Source: NORP309 sp045107085 (GTDB taxonomy: Bacteria; Pseudomonadota; Gammaproteobacteria; Xanthomonadales; Marinicellaceae). Taken from it: DNA of 63,989 bases. Below are positions 9,250 through 19,158 of the stretch, one piece after another. The position numbers and the translations under genes are program-made. Each line of letters opens with the position of its first letter. Within the stretch, counting starts at the first letter, position 1. The DNA lies in contig JBGCFT010000062.1 of the NCBI GenBank assembly GCA_045107085.1, positions 1 to 63,989 of the forward strand. Direction: 5' to 3'. The notes beneath the pieces were generated by a model. That model was not told where the DNA came from. It searched no databases and saw only the letters and a list, made by a program, of their open reading frames with translations.

Positions 9250-9788
9250 TCATTTATTGTTAGTGTAAATAATCTTATGGTAACAGATGTTTGCTATGAG
9301 TTAGAGGAAATTAGTATAAAATTAAGCAGAGTCAATCTTTAGGGTTTAAATCAAAATCTATAAAAAATAATTTTCTCACTCTTTATAATACAATATGTAT
9401 TTATTGGTTATTAAAAATAAACCCTCAATATTATAAATTCTATCACTTTAAATCAACAATTATTTTTTTTATTTTATTTCTAAAAAACAAATTTTTAATT
9501 TCTAATTCTTCAACTTAAAATAATAAATTAAAATATTTTAATCTCAATTAAAAGTTTATACACAACCTATCTTATTGTTTTTAATATAATATATATAAAT
9601 AAATAAATTCTTTCGGATTAATTTATTTAATCTTTTGGATAATTTAATATAATCTATGTTTTCAAATATGTGACTTGTTTCTCATAATATGCTATCTTGC
9701 CGTGGCACTATTCAAAGTGTAATAATAAAAATAATGACATTATTTGTCATACAAATAATAATTTCATAAAAAAAGAGAGAGGATTCAC
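9250..9788. other. Very AT-rich 539-bp intergenic region
   Basis: No coding frame is supported. Positions about 9360-9660 are almost only A and T, with many homopolymer runs. The region separates two divergent units, the TRAP transporter and the large secreted protein, and must hold both promoters. Such runs are typical of curved, nucleoid-protein-bound (H-NS-like) DNA; that is inference. The one clear symmetric element is listed separately. Confidence 0.6.
9734..9750. promoter_or_regulatory. Inverted repeat upstream of the secreted protein gene
   Basis: ATGACA and TGTCAT, a perfect 6-bp inverted repeat with a TTATT spacer, 38 bp before the ATG. The size and position fit an operator near the transcription start or a short leader hairpin. 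No regulator can be assigned. Confidence 0.4.
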
Positions 9789-12700
9789 ATGAGAAAAGCA
9801 TTACTTGCTGCTGCAGTATTTTCTGCATTTATAGCACAAGCCAAAATTGTTGAGCCAATGTTAATTGACAATCAATTGGGCGTTGACAGCACATTGGACT
9901 ATACGCTACTTAAAGATATGGGGCCGTGGGATGATAGAAATTATCAATTAACCAAAAGCGATATCGATATTTTACCTTTAAACGATCAATATTTAGCCAA
10001 TGTTCCATTATTTTTTAAAATTCAATACAGAAAACAGCATCCTGAAACTGGCACCCATTACCCTAGATCATTGTACCAAAACTTTAATGGTAACTATGGT
10101 GGACTATTGGTTGATGGAATTTGGTACAAAGCTGAATTAGGGTTAGGTAATGTTAAAGATGAAACTTATGGAAGAATTCCTGAAAACTTAGTCGCCAGAG
10201 CAGCTGAGAATGAAATTGCTTTGGAAGCTGGCGTCTCAGGTGACGAATCATCCATTGAATGTAACCCAGTTAACAAAAATAATTGTGTTGCTGGAACAAA
10301 TACTCAAAATGGCCAGACCATGTATTATTCTACGGATGCTGGTGTGAGCTGGACAAAGTCACAAACAAATCCTGGAAGTAGCTGTTGTGATCCAACTGTT
10401 GATTGGTCAGCTGACGGTTCTCGAGTTTATCAAGGCGACTTGAGACGCTCAGGTTCTTCTATTGGTGTACGCTGGTCGGTTTCAACAGATCAAGGACAAA
10501 CTTGGGGGCCAATGCAAAATATTACAACATCAGGATCTGATAAAGAATACATGCATGTTGATCGTTCGCCTTCTTCCCCCTATATAGACAATATCTATAT
10601 GACTTGGCACGATGGTAATGTTATGCAATTTGCCCGTTCAACTAATCTGGGAAATTCTTTTTCTAATCCACTTTCATTTACCAGTGAACCAGTAGGTATT
10701 GGAAGTGACATCACATCAGATAGTGCTGGTAATGTTTATTACGTCTATCCATCGACCAGTAATGGTGCAGGTGTCCGCTTACTCAAATCCACAAATGGTG
10801 GTGCATCATTTTCTTCAGGAACTCAAATAAAACCTTTAAATGGTAATTTTGATATAAAAATCCCTGCGATGGAAACTCGCCGTGCCTTTATTTATACTTC
10901 TGCAGATGTAGATAGAAACAACGACACAATTTATGTGGCCTGGACCGATGAAACTAATAGCAGTGCTGGCAGCAATACAGCCTCTCAAAACCAAGCGTGG
11001 ATTCGTGTTGCTAAATCAACCAATGGAGGATCATCGTGGACAGATTGTGCCGCACCTCATGCGATTGATAATCAAGATCGATTCCATCCTTGGATTAAAG
11101 TTGGGGAAGACAGCACAGTACATATTGGTTACTATGATACGCGCCATTCAAACAATAGAACTGGCGTAGATTTTTATTACTCGACATCAACCAATGCTTG
11201 TGCATCTTGGACTGAAAACAGATTTAGTGCTCAAACATCATCAAACTTAACTGATGGTCAAGAATGGGGTGACTACAATGGCTTATCAGTCGTATTAGAC
11301 AAAATCGCTATGACTTGGACAGATAATCGTTCAGGAAAAGCTACTTTTGTGGGCACACAAACCATTGCAAGCAATCCTGGTGGAAATCAATCACCTGTTG
11401 CTTCATTTACCTCTAACTGTAATAATTTAACTTGTAGCTTTAACGCCTCAGCTTCTTCTGATTCAGATGGATCTATTGCGGGTTATTCGTGGTCATTTGG
11501 TGATACTGGTGTCACAGCTAACAATACATTTGCAAGTTATGGTTCTTATTCTGTTACATTAACTGTTACAGATAATGAGGGTGCGACTGGTACTTCAACC
11601 CAAACTGTTGCATTAGCAGATCCCAATGCCTCAATACTGACCAATGGAGTTGCTAAGACAGGATTATCAGGTACACAAGGTAATGAACAAAACTTCACGA
11701 TGCAAGTACCTGCTGGCGCAACCAATTTAAGCTTTAATATAAGCGGTGGCTCTGGCGATGCAGATTTATATGTGAGATATGGATCAGCACCTACGACCAA
11801 TACTTATGATTGCAGACCTTATGTAGGAGGCAATACAGAAAGTTGTCCTATTGCTTCTGCGCAGGCAGGAACGTACCATGTCATGATACGCGCTTACTCG
11901 ACTTACAGCGGTGTTAATTTAATTGGCAGTTATGATGCCAGCACTCCAAATGTGGCACCAAACGCATCATTTACCTCAAACTGCAACAATTTAGCGTGTA
12001 GCTTTAATGCTTCAAATAGCTCTGATAGTGATGGAAGTATTTCAAGTTACTCTTGGTCATTCGGTGGATCTGGTGTTACAGCATCCAACACATTTGCTAG
12101 CGCAGGAACCTATTCAGTTACTTTAACAGTAACAGATAATGATGGCGCATCAGATACAGCAACTCAATCGGTTACGGTCACAGCACCAGTTAACAATGCA
12201 CCTAATGCTTCTTTTACATCAAATTGTTCAGATTTGACTTGTAGCTTTAATGCATCTGGTAGCTCTGATAGCGATGGCAGTGTGTCTAATTATTCATGGT
12301 CCTTTGGTGGGTCTGGTGTCACAGCTTCAAATACATTTGCAAGTGCAGGATCATACAATGTGACATTAACTGTAACTGACAATGACGGAGCTACTGATTC
12401 AGTAACAAATTCTGTTACGGTCACAAATCCTCCTCCACCGACAGGTAATGTATTAACAAATGGCGTTGCAAAAACAGGCTTAGCCGCAACTACAAATAAT
12501 ACGCTAGAATTTACTATGTCTGTACCAGCAGGCGCATCAAATTTAACATTTGAAATGTCAGGTGGTTCAGGTGATGCTGATTTGTATGTCAGATATGGTA
12601 GCGCTCCAACAACTTCTGCTTACGATTGTCGTCCTTATATAGGTGGCAATACAGAAAGTTGTCCTGTTTCAAATGTACAAGCTGGAACTTATTATGTGTC

Positions 12701-13115
12701 TGTCAGAGCCTATTCTACATTCAGTGGTGTTAGCTTAACGGGAAGCTTTACTACTGATAGCGGTGGTCAACAATCACTGTTCACAAATACAGCTAATGTA
12801 AATATTCCAGACAACAATCCAGTTGGTGCAACCAGTAATATTTCTGTTAGTAGATCAGGAAATTCAGGAAGTATTGAAATCTCATATAATATTATTCATA
12901 CCTATAGAGGTGATTTAAAAATTGAAATCATTGCTCCAAATGGCGCCACCGCAGTTCTTAGAGAACCTTCTGGCGGCGGCACAAACAATATCAATGATTC
13001 TAATGTACTAAACGCTGGTACTACCCCTGCCAATGGCACATGGGGACTTAAAGTCACAGATAATGCTGGACAAGATACTGGTTATATCGACTCTTGGAGT
13101 ATTGAGTTTCAATAA
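9789..13115 (+). CDS. Large secreted BNR-propeller / PKD / PPC / P-domain protein
   Basis: 1108 residues with a clear signal peptide (about 1-18, AFIAQA). Residues about 140-530 carry at least five BNR/Asp-box-like repeats (STDAGVSWT, STDQGQTWG, STNGGASFS, STNGGSSWT), a sialidase-like propeller. Then come PKD1 (about 534-606), a pre-peptidase C-terminal domain PPC1 (614-714), PKD2 (720-797), PKD3 (802-878), PPC2 (885-987) and a proprotein-convertase P-domain (995-1108). PPC and P-domains usually trail secreted proteases, but no HExxH, subtilisin triad or other protease site is visible. The repeated PKD-PPC block suggests internal duplication. Strong GAGAGAGG ribosome site. Probably binds or processes extracellular polymer; enzymatic activity is unproven. 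Confidence 0.85.
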   Translation: MRKALLAAAVFSAFIAQAKIVEPMLIDNQLGVDSTLDYTLLKDMGPWDDRNYQLTKSDIDILPLNDQYLANVPLFFKIQYRKQHPETGTHYPRSLYQNFNGNYGGLLVDGIWYKAELGLGNVKDETYGRIPENLVARAAENEIALEAGVSGDESSIECNPVNKNNCVAGTNTQNGQTMYYSTDAGVSWTKSQTNPGSSCCDPTVDWSADGSRVYQGDLRRSGSSIGVRWSVSTDQGQTWGPMQNITTSGSDKEYMHVDRSPSSPYIDNIYMTWHDGNVMQFARSTNLGNSFSNPLSFTSEPVGIGSDITSDSAGNVYYVYPSTSNGAGVRLLKSTNGGASFSSGTQIKPLNGNFDIKIPAMETRRAFIYTSADVDRNNDTIYVAWTDETNSSAGSNTASQNQAWIRVAKSTNGGSSWTDCAAPHAIDNQDRFHPWIKVGEDSTVHIGYYDTRHSNNRTGVDFYYSTSTNACASWTENRFSAQTSSNLTDGQEWGDYNGLSVVLDKIAMTWTDNRSGKATFVGTQTIASNPGGNQSPVASFTSNCNNLTCSFNASASSDSDGSIAGYSWSFGDTGVTANNTFASYGSYSVTLTVTDNEGATGTSTQTVALADPNASILTNGVAKTGLSGTQGNEQNFTMQVPAGATNLSFNISGGSGDADLYVRYGSAPTTNTYDCRPYVGGNTESCPIASAQAGTYHVMIRAYSTYSGVNLIGSYDASTPNVAPNASFTSNCNNLACSFNASNSSDSDGSISSYSWSFGGSGVTASNTFASAGTYSVTLTVTDNDGASDTATQSVTVTAPVNNAPNASFTSNCSDLTCSFNASGSSDSDGSVSNYSWSFGGSGVTASNTFASAGSYNVTLTVTDNDGATDSVTNSVTVTNPPPPTGNVLTNGVAKTGLAATTNNTLEFTMSVPAGASNLTFEMSGGSGDADLYVRYGSAPTTSAYDCRPYIGGNTESCPVSNVQAGTYYVSVRAYSTFSGVSLTGSFTTDSGGQQSLFTNTANVNIPDNNPVGATSNISVSRSGNSGSIEISYNIIHTYRGDLKIEIIAPNGATAVLREPSGGGTNNINDSNVLNAGTTPANGTWGLKVTDNAGQDTGYIDSWSIEFQ

Positions 13116-13137
13116 ACAATTATCTAAGTAAGTGCAT

Positions 13138-13165
13138 AAAAAAGCCCGAAATTCGGGCTTTTTTT
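13138..13165 (+). terminator. Intrinsic terminator after the secreted protein gene
   Basis: GCCCG / CGGGC stem extended by A:T pairs (A-run before, T-run after) around an AAATT loop. It starts about 20 bp after the stop codon. Confidence 0.92.
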
Positions 13166-13230
13166 GTGTTTAGCATTTTCATAAGTTGTGTATGGGCTTA
13201 ATATGAACAGGTTTTAATGAGAAGATTAAT

Positions 13231-14175
13231 ATGCTTGAACTGAAAGATATCATAAAAGCCAGTAAAAATGTTTACCAACATTTACAACCCACACCTTTAA
13301 GACATTATTCTGCCTTATCCAATACGCTGGGTGCTCAAGTTTGGCTCAAACACGAAAACCATAACCCAACTTGTGCTTTTAAGATTCGTGGCGGTTTTAA
13401 CTGTGTTGCCTCTTTAACAAAAAAACAAAAAAAAGTGGGTATTTATACAGCTTCGACAGGAAATCATGGACAATCAATTGCATTAGCGGCCAAAACGCAT
13501 GGCATGAAAGCTACAATTTTTGTTCCTAATGGAGCCAATGAAGGCAAAGTCAAATCTATGCAATCAATGGGAGCTGAAGTTGAATATTTTGGCAAAGACT
13601 TTGATGATGCTCGCGCTGGCGCACTTAAGGCAAGTAATAAAATGGGTGGTTTGTTTGTAGGACCTACAGATGATGTTTTGATTGCAGGTGTTGGTAGCTA
13701 CACACTGGAAATAATGCATGATTTGCCAGAAGTTGACTATATCATTGTACCAGTGGGTGCTGGAAGTGGTGTTTGTGCGACTTCAATTGTGGCTAAAGCT
13801 ATGAACCCCAAAGTTCAAATTATTGGAGTGCAGTCCAAACAATCACCGACACAACAGCTCAGTTGGAAAAACAAAAGTATGATGTCCGCAGATAATACTA
13901 CCATTGCAGAAGGCATGGCTACAGGTGTTGCCTTTCATAACACACAAGAAATTATGCAACGCTATTTAGATGACTTTATTTTGGTTGATGACACTGAAAT
14001 AATAAAAGCGACAAAAACACTGATTGAAACTTCACATAATTTAATAGAAGAGGCATCTGCGGCAACTTATGCAGCCGCCTTGCAGATTAAGAGCCAGTTA
14101 AAAGGAAAGAATGTGGTCTTGATAATAAGTGGCGGCAATATTTCCATGAAAAAACTATCTAAATTGTTTTCTTAA
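13231..14175 (+). CDS. PLP-dependent threonine/serine dehydratase family enzyme
   Basis: A fold-type II PLP enzyme of 314 residues. The Schiff-base lysine is K51 in CAFKIRGGFN, the substrate-binding Ser/Asn loop is STGNHGQ (about 75-81), and the phosphate-binding glycine loop is GAGSG (176-180), which differs from the GGGG form in the second copy near 49-50 kb. A C-terminal SGGN segment follows. It lacks the ACT-like regulatory domain of biosynthetic IlvA, so a catabolic threonine or serine dehydratase, or a related ammonia-lyase, is likely. The exact substrate is uncertain. It stands alone between terminators and acs. Confidence 0.85.
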   Translation: MLELKDIIKASKNVYQHLQPTPLRHYSALSNTLGAQVWLKHENHNPTCAFKIRGGFNCVASLTKKQKKVGIYTASTGNHGQSIALAAKTHGMKATIFVPNGANEGKVKSMQSMGAEVEYFGKDFDDARAGALKASNKMGGLFVGPTDDVLIAGVGSYTLEIMHDLPEVDYIIVPVGAGSGVCATSIVAKAMNPKVQIIGVQSKQSPTQQLSWKNKSMMSADNTTIAEGMATGVAFHNTQEIMQRYLDDFILVDDTEIIKATKTLIETSHNLIEEASAATYAAALQIKSQLKGKNVVLIISGGNISMKKLSKLFS

Positions 14176-14209
14176 TAACATTTTTCAATCAATTGAAAAT
14201 TAAACAGAA

Positions 14210-14238
14210 TTGACCAAAAACACATAATATTTTATAAT
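14210..14238 (+). promoter_or_regulatory. Sigma-70 promoter of acs
   Basis: TTGACC and a perfect TATAAT separated by 17 bp. The predicted start is about 20 bp ahead of the acs ATG, leaving a short leader. This is one of the best sigma-70-type matches in the window. Confidence 0.75.
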
Positions 14239-14264
14239 CATTGTAACCTATACTGAAAAAAACT

Positions 14265-16208
14265 ATGTCTCATAAAACTTATCCGGTTTCAAAAAAAGTG
14301 GCAGAAAATGCCATCATTGATAAAGAAATGTATGACAAACTTTATAAACAATCTATTGATTCAAATGCAGATTTTTGGGCAGAACAAGCCAGTAGACTAG
14401 ATTGGATAGAACCTTTTACTAAAATAAGCAACACACACTGGAGCGACTCAGATGTATCTATAAAATGGTTTGAAGATGGCGTCATTAATGTTGCTTATAA
14501 TTGTATAGATAGGCATTTAAAAGACAAGGCTAATCAAACTGCTATTATATGGGAAGGTGATAATCCAGATCAATCTTTGTATATCAGCTATCAACATCTA
14601 CATGATGAAGTCTGTCAATTTGCCAATACGTTAAAATCATTGGGTGTAAAAAAAGGTGATCGAGTCACATTGTATATGCCCATGATTCCTGAAGCAGCTT
14701 TTGCCATGTTAGCTTGTGCTCGAATTGGTGCCATACATTCCGTTGTTTTTGGTGGTTTTTCTGCCGAAGCTTTAGCTGGCCGAATAGACGATTGTGATTC
14801 TCAATTCATTGTTACTGCTGATGAAGGCATTCGTGGAGGTAAAAAAATCCCTCTTAAAGACACTGTAGATAAAGCCATTGAACTCTGCTCAGTTAATATC
14901 AAACACACCATCGTCATCAAGTATACTGATGCAGAAACTCAATGGAATGAACCTGTCGATATAGACTATTTAAAAATTAAGCAACAAATGGCAACTGTTT
15001 GTCATTGTGAGCCCATGAATGCGGAAGATCCGCTTTTTATTTTATATACTTCAGGCTCAACAGGTAAACCCAAAGGTGTATTACACACCACAGCTGGTTA
15101 TATTTTATATGCCAGCTTCAGCCATGAACTGGTATTTGATTACGATGAAAATGAAGTTTATTGGTGTACCGCTGATGTTGGTTGGATTACTGGTCACTCA
15201 TATGTTGTCTATGGCCCTTTAGCCAATGGGGCGACTACACTCATGTTTGAGGGTATCCCAAATTATCCAGATCCCTCTAGAATCTGGCAAGTATGTGATA
15301 AACACAGTGTTAATATTTGTTATACGGCACCCACAGCCATTCGTGCATTAATGCGTGAAGGCGATGACCCCGTAAAAAAAACCAGTAGAGAAACCCTTAG
15401 AATTCTTGGCACGGTCGGTGAACCGATCAACCCAGAAGCATGGGAATGGTATTACCACGTGGTAGGAAATCAACGTTGTCCCATAGTAGATACATGGTGG
15501 CAAACTGAAACTGGTGGAATCATGATAACTCCCTTAGCAGGAGTAACTGATTTAAAACCTGGTGCGGCAAGTATGCCTTTTTTTGGTGTGGAATTAGCGC
15601 TCTTAGATGCAGATGGCAATGAATTACAAGGCAATGATCAAAGCGGTTATTTGGTCATTAAAAGCTCATGGCCAGGACAAGCACGAAGTTTATATGGTAA
15701 CCATAACAGATTCATAGAAACTTATTATTCACAACATTCGGGATATTATTTTACTGGTGATGGTGCAAGAAGAGATGAAGATGGTTACTACTGGATCACA
15801 GGGCGCGTTGATGACGTCATCAATGTTTCAGGACACCGTATGGGAACTGCTGAAGTAGAAAGCGCTTTAGTCGAACATGATTTGGTTACAGAAGCCGCTG
15901 TGGTAGGCATACCTCATCAAATTAAAGGGCAAGGAATATACGCCTTTGTGACATTAGTTTCTGGAAGTCAGGCTACCGAAGATTTAAGAATTGAGTTAGT
16001 TCAATTGGTTCGACAAATTATTGGAGCCATAGCCAAGCCTGATGCGATTCAATTTACCCAAGTCTTACCAAAAACCAGGTCTGGGAAAATCATGAGAAGA
16101 ATTTTACGTAAAATTTCAATAGGTGACATAGATGACTTAGGTGATACATCTACTTTGGCAGAGCCTGCTGTAGTTGAGTCACTGATCGCAGGAAGAATTA
16201 AACTTTAA
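14265..16208 (+). CDS. acs: Acetyl-CoA synthetase
   Basis: Acs converts acetate, ATP and CoA to acetyl-CoA through an acetyl-adenylate. At 647 residues it has the standard length. Visible are the ACAS N-terminal segment, the adenylate-forming P-loop YTSGSTGKPKG (near residue 260), WWQTETGG (the acyl-pocket region), and the C-terminal hinge with TRSGKIMRR near 609, whose lysine is the conserved acetylation-controlled residue in this family. A single-gene unit with a strong promoter of its own. The C-terminal lysine implies possible control by acetylation, though no acetyltransferase is encoded nearby. Confidence 0.97.
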   Translation: MSHKTYPVSKKVAENAIIDKEMYDKLYKQSIDSNADFWAEQASRLDWIEPFTKISNTHWSDSDVSIKWFEDGVINVAYNCIDRHLKDKANQTAIIWEGDNPDQSLYISYQHLHDEVCQFANTLKSLGVKKGDRVTLYMPMIPEAAFAMLACARIGAIHSVVFGGFSAEALAGRIDDCDSQFIVTADEGIRGGKKIPLKDTVDKAIELCSVNIKHTIVIKYTDAETQWNEPVDIDYLKIKQQMATVCHCEPMNAEDPLFILYTSGSTGKPKGVLHTTAGYILYASFSHELVFDYDENEVYWCTADVGWITGHSYVVYGPLANGATTLMFEGIPNYPDPSRIWQVCDKHSVNICYTAPTAIRALMREGDDPVKKTSRETLRILGTVGEPINPEAWEWYYHVVGNQRCPIVDTWWQTETGGIMITPLAGVTDLKPGAASMPFFGVELALLDADGNELQGNDQSGYLVIKSSWPGQARSLYGNHNRFIETYYSQHSGYYFTGDGARRDEDGYYWITGRVDDVINVSGHRMGTAEVESALVEHDLVTEAAVVGIPHQIKGQGIYAFVTLVSGSQATEDLRIELVQLVRQIIGAIAKPDAIQFTQVLPKTRSGKIMRRILRKISIGDIDDLGDTSTLAEPAVVESLIAGRIKL

Positions 16209-16271
16209 AAGTTAAATTATTGGCTTTATTGTCAATATAAATATTATCTAAGCCATCACAAATTTGTGCGC

Positions 16272-16301
16272 TTGACATTAATCATCAATGCCTGCGATAA
16301 T
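16272..16301 (+). promoter_or_regulatory. Promoter of the pdsR-pdsS pair
   Basis: A perfect TTGACA and GATAAT, separated by 18 bp. The -10 ends 27 bp before the ATG at 16329. This supports that ATG and argues against the upstream in-frame GTG at 16266, which would lie ahead of the transcript. Confidence 0.65.
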
Positions 16302-16328
16302 CTAAAATTATTCGAATATATTGAGCCC

Positions 16329-17018
16329 ATGTCTAAAAAGCACATTGTTATTGTTGAAGATGAACCCAGTATTTTGGCCAATTATCAAGCAGCATTACAA
16401 CGACAAGGATATAGCACTCAAGGCTATGAAGATTTATTTCAAGCCAAAAAAGCCTTGAGTCATGCCTTGCCAGATTTGGTTATCATAGATGTTGGATTAG
16501 GCGATCAACCTGATGGCGGGTTTGAGCTTTGTCGCTTTTTAAGGTCAGAGTCTGAATCCTTACCCATTTTATTTCTAACAGCCAGAGACAATGAATTTGA
16601 TATGGTTTCTGGCTTGCGCTTGGGTGCAGACGATTACCTCAGTAAAGACATATCATTGCCACATTTATTGGCAAGAGTCGCTGCGTTATTTAGGCGTCAA
16701 GATTTATCACAAAATAACACCAACGATAAGGTAATAGCCCAAGGAAATTTAAAAATTCTGACTGATAATTTACAAATTTATTGGCAAGATCAAGCAGTAG
16801 ATTTGACTGTCACAGAATTCTGGATGATAGTATCCTTGGCAAGACACAAAGGTCACGTCAAAACACGTGACCAACTAATGAGCGATGCCAATGTTTATGT
16901 TGATGAGTCCACAATTACTTCACACATTAAACGCATTCGTAAAAAATTTATTCTTATCGATCCTGATTTTAATTGTATAGATACTGTGCATGGCATGGGA
17001 TATCGTTGGAAATCATAA
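16329..17018 (+). CDS. pdsR: Sortase-system response regulator (PdsR-like, OmpR family)
   Basis: 229 residues: receiver domain (about 4-118) with acidic pocket VEDE (9-12) and phospho-acceptor D54 in VIIDVG, and an OmpR-type winged helix (about 135-228) ending in the HGMGYRW segment. The match is to the family known as the proteobacterial dedicated sortase system response regulator. That assignment rests on pairing with an unusual sensor and on the sortase genes in the same window; it is inference from family knowledge. I chose the ATG at 16329 because a promoter lies just upstream and SKKHIVIVEDE begins the receiver domain. The stop abuts the start of the kinase gene. Confidence 0.75.
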   Translation: MSKKHIVIVEDEPSILANYQAALQRQGYSTQGYEDLFQAKKALSHALPDLVIIDVGLGDQPDGGFELCRFLRSESESLPILFLTARDNEFDMVSGLRLGADDYLSKDISLPHLLARVAALFRRQDLSQNNTNDKVIAQGNLKILTDNLQIYWQDQAVDLTVTEFWMIVSLARHKGHVKTRDQLMSDANVYVDESTITSHIKRIRKKFILIDPDFNCIDTVHGMGYRWKS

Positions 17019-18896
17019 GTGCGACTAAAATATCAATTGTTATTATTGGGGCTGTTAAGTTTATTGTTTCCAATGACGGGTTGGCTGGCTTTAAAAAGTG
17101 TTGACAAAGAGTTTCGTCTCAACATAGAACAAGCATCAAAAAATACTTTATTTTCAATCAAAGCATCTGTTCAAGAGCTACTTCAAAGCAATTCAAAACT
17201 CACCTTTAATGGCTTAATACCTATTAGAGTAAATAGTATAGTATTTGATGGAGCCAAAACTGAATGGCAAGAATCAACAGCTTATACATATCAAAATCAA
17301 AGCAATAAATTATCTGTTAATGTTGCATATGATCAATCTGGGATTGGGCTTTTTATTGAATCCAATGATGCATCAAAAAACAACAATTCATTAGAACCCG
17401 ATAAAAACGACCGAATAATTATTGCCTTAGCCAATGATCATGGTTTATACAAATATAGCATTGCCCGACAAGCTGAAGGCATGTTATTAAAACCTAATGT
17501 GACTTCTGACAAACCTGTATTTGATGGATATTGGCATGAAAAATCGCAAGGTTATGCTCTTGAAATAAGATTTGAAGGAAAAAATATTCACCACCTAGGT
17601 TTTGCTAGTATAAATAAATCTCCAACAAAAACAATCAGCACAGGCACTTTAGATACAGCTGAAACCATCAAGTTACTACCTATTGTATCTAAAGACCTAT
17701 CCTTTCAAAAAGCCATTAACAACATTACTCCCATTAACAACCACTTTCTGATTAAAGACCCACTAAATCGGATTGTTTATGAGTCCAACAAACTGCCAAA
17801 TGACCATGCTGTTTCTAATTGGCAATGGTTGATTACGCCCATATATCAGTGGTTATTCTCAATTGACAATAAGGACGTTAAAAATCGCTGGTTTTACCGA
17901 CAAGATGGTATGGCTGGTTTGAAGCACTCAATACCAGTCAATGATATGACCTATGAACTGGTTAGTATGATGCCAGAAGGGCAGCAAAGCATGATTCAAA
18001 CCTTACTAAAAGCTGCCATTTTAATGATTGCTGTGGTATTTTTGTTAATGATTGCTTATCTCAGTTACTCAACACTGTTGGCATGGCGCATCAAAAATTT
18101 AAATCAAGCACTACAATCTGTTTTGGATGACACTGGTCAACTTTCTATTCAAATGCCATCACATAAAGCTTCAGATGAAATTGGACAATTATCCAGAGGC
18201 ATAGAAACCATGCTGATAGAAATGAGAGAATATACTCAATATCTTAAAGATCTGGGTTCTCGTTTATCTCATGAAATGAAAACTCCGTTGGCCATTGTTC
18301 AATCTTCACTTGATAATTTAGAGCTTGAATCAAATCCAGAATTTTTAAAGCGAGCTCAAATTGGGACAAATAGATTACGTTTTATTCTTAATCAACTCAG
18401 CGAACTGAGTCAATTAAAATATACACTTGAACAAACCCCAAAACAAAAACTCGATCTGACCGCTTTGATAACAGAATTGACAGAGTCTTATCAAAGTTTT
18501 ATACCCAATATAAAAACCAATTTTCATCCCTCTTCTTTGCAAATTTATGGCGCACCAGATTTAATTGCTCAGTTGATAGATAAGCTTATTGATAACGCAA
18601 GAGACTTTGTCGATCAAGATGGACATATTGAAATATCTATTCAAAGTTCAAAAGATAAAATAGTATTGAAAGTGTTTAATACAGATTCGCAACTTCCTGA
18701 AAATGGAGTGAATATTTTTGATTCACTTGTTTCACTTCGAAAGAATAAATCCAGTCAAAAAAACCATTTAGGTTTAGGGTTGCACTTGGTACAACTCATC
18801 GCAAGATACCACAATGCGAAAGTTAAGGCCAAAAACTCCAAAAAACCCAAAGGAGTTATTTTTAGTATTGAATTTAATCAAATACCAACAGTATAA
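17019..18896 (+). CDS. pdsS: Sortase-system sensor histidine kinase (PdsS-like)
   Basis: 625 residues with a GTG start directly after the pdsR stop. An N-terminal membrane helix (about 7-26) and a second one (about 326-352) enclose a roughly 300-residue periplasmic domain with VFDGAKTEWQ near 75, reminiscent of a carbohydrate-binding (CBM9-like) fold. Then come a HAMP-like linker, an H-box with phospho-acceptor H418 (LSHEMKTPLA), an N-box (KLIDNARDFV) and G-box (GLGLHLVQ). Such large-sensor kinases accompany the dedicated sortase of marine proteobacteria; the family name is used on that basis. What the sensor detects is unknown. Confidence 0.75.
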   Translation: MRLKYQLLLLGLLSLLFPMTGWLALKSVDKEFRLNIEQASKNTLFSIKASVQELLQSNSKLTFNGLIPIRVNSIVFDGAKTEWQESTAYTYQNQSNKLSVNVAYDQSGIGLFIESNDASKNNNSLEPDKNDRIIIALANDHGLYKYSIARQAEGMLLKPNVTSDKPVFDGYWHEKSQGYALEIRFEGKNIHHLGFASINKSPTKTISTGTLDTAETIKLLPIVSKDLSFQKAINNITPINNHFLIKDPLNRIVYESNKLPNDHAVSNWQWLITPIYQWLFSIDNKDVKNRWFYRQDGMAGLKHSIPVNDMTYELVSMMPEGQQSMIQTLLKAAILMIAVVFLLMIAYLSYSTLLAWRIKNLNQALQSVLDDTGQLSIQMPSHKASDEIGQLSRGIETMLIEMREYTQYLKDLGSRLSHEMKTPLAIVQSSLDNLELESNPEFLKRAQIGTNRLRFILNQLSELSQLKYTLEQTPKQKLDLTALITELTESYQSFIPNIKTNFHPSSLQIYGAPDLIAQLIDKLIDNARDFVDQDGHIEISIQSSKDKIVLKVFNTDSQLPENGVNIFDSLVSLRKNKSSQKNHLGLGLHLVQLIARYHNAKVKAKNSKKPKGVIFSIEFNQIPTV

Positions 18897-19158
18897 AGCT
18901 TCTAATTATAAAAAAAGAATATGCTAAGGAGTAGATGTCAGGTTGATATTCTCTGAAGTAAGAATAATTAATTCAGCGGTTTAAATCTAAGAGATTTACA
19001 ATGACCAAAAGTGTTACATAATTCAATATAACTGGGTTGTTTTGCACATTTTCTATGTTTTTTGTTTATATGATAAAGTTTTTCTGAGCTTATTCACATA
19101 TTTCAATGGAAAGTTATACTATATGTAAATTCAGCATCACACCCATGATAATTATAAA
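18897..19158. other. 262-bp gap before the diguanylate cyclase gene
   Basis: No coding frame and no terminator hairpin after pdsS. It holds the promoter candidate listed next; otherwise I see nothing in it. Confidence 0.5.
19093..19120 (+). promoter_or_regulatory. Candidate promoter of the diguanylate cyclase gene
   Basis: TTCACA and TATACT with a 16-bp spacer, each one base off the consensus. The predicted start lies about 30 bp before the first in-frame ATG. Confidence 0.45.

Noticed and set aside
9789..13115. Possible IPTLxxWG-type or LPxTG-type tail on the large secreted protein
   Set aside because: The C-terminus ends with a P-domain (SWSIEFQ) and has no sorting signal or membrane helix.
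16266..16328. Longer start of the response regulator at a GTG
   Set aside because: The extension has no domain content, and a good promoter lies between it and the ATG at 16329.
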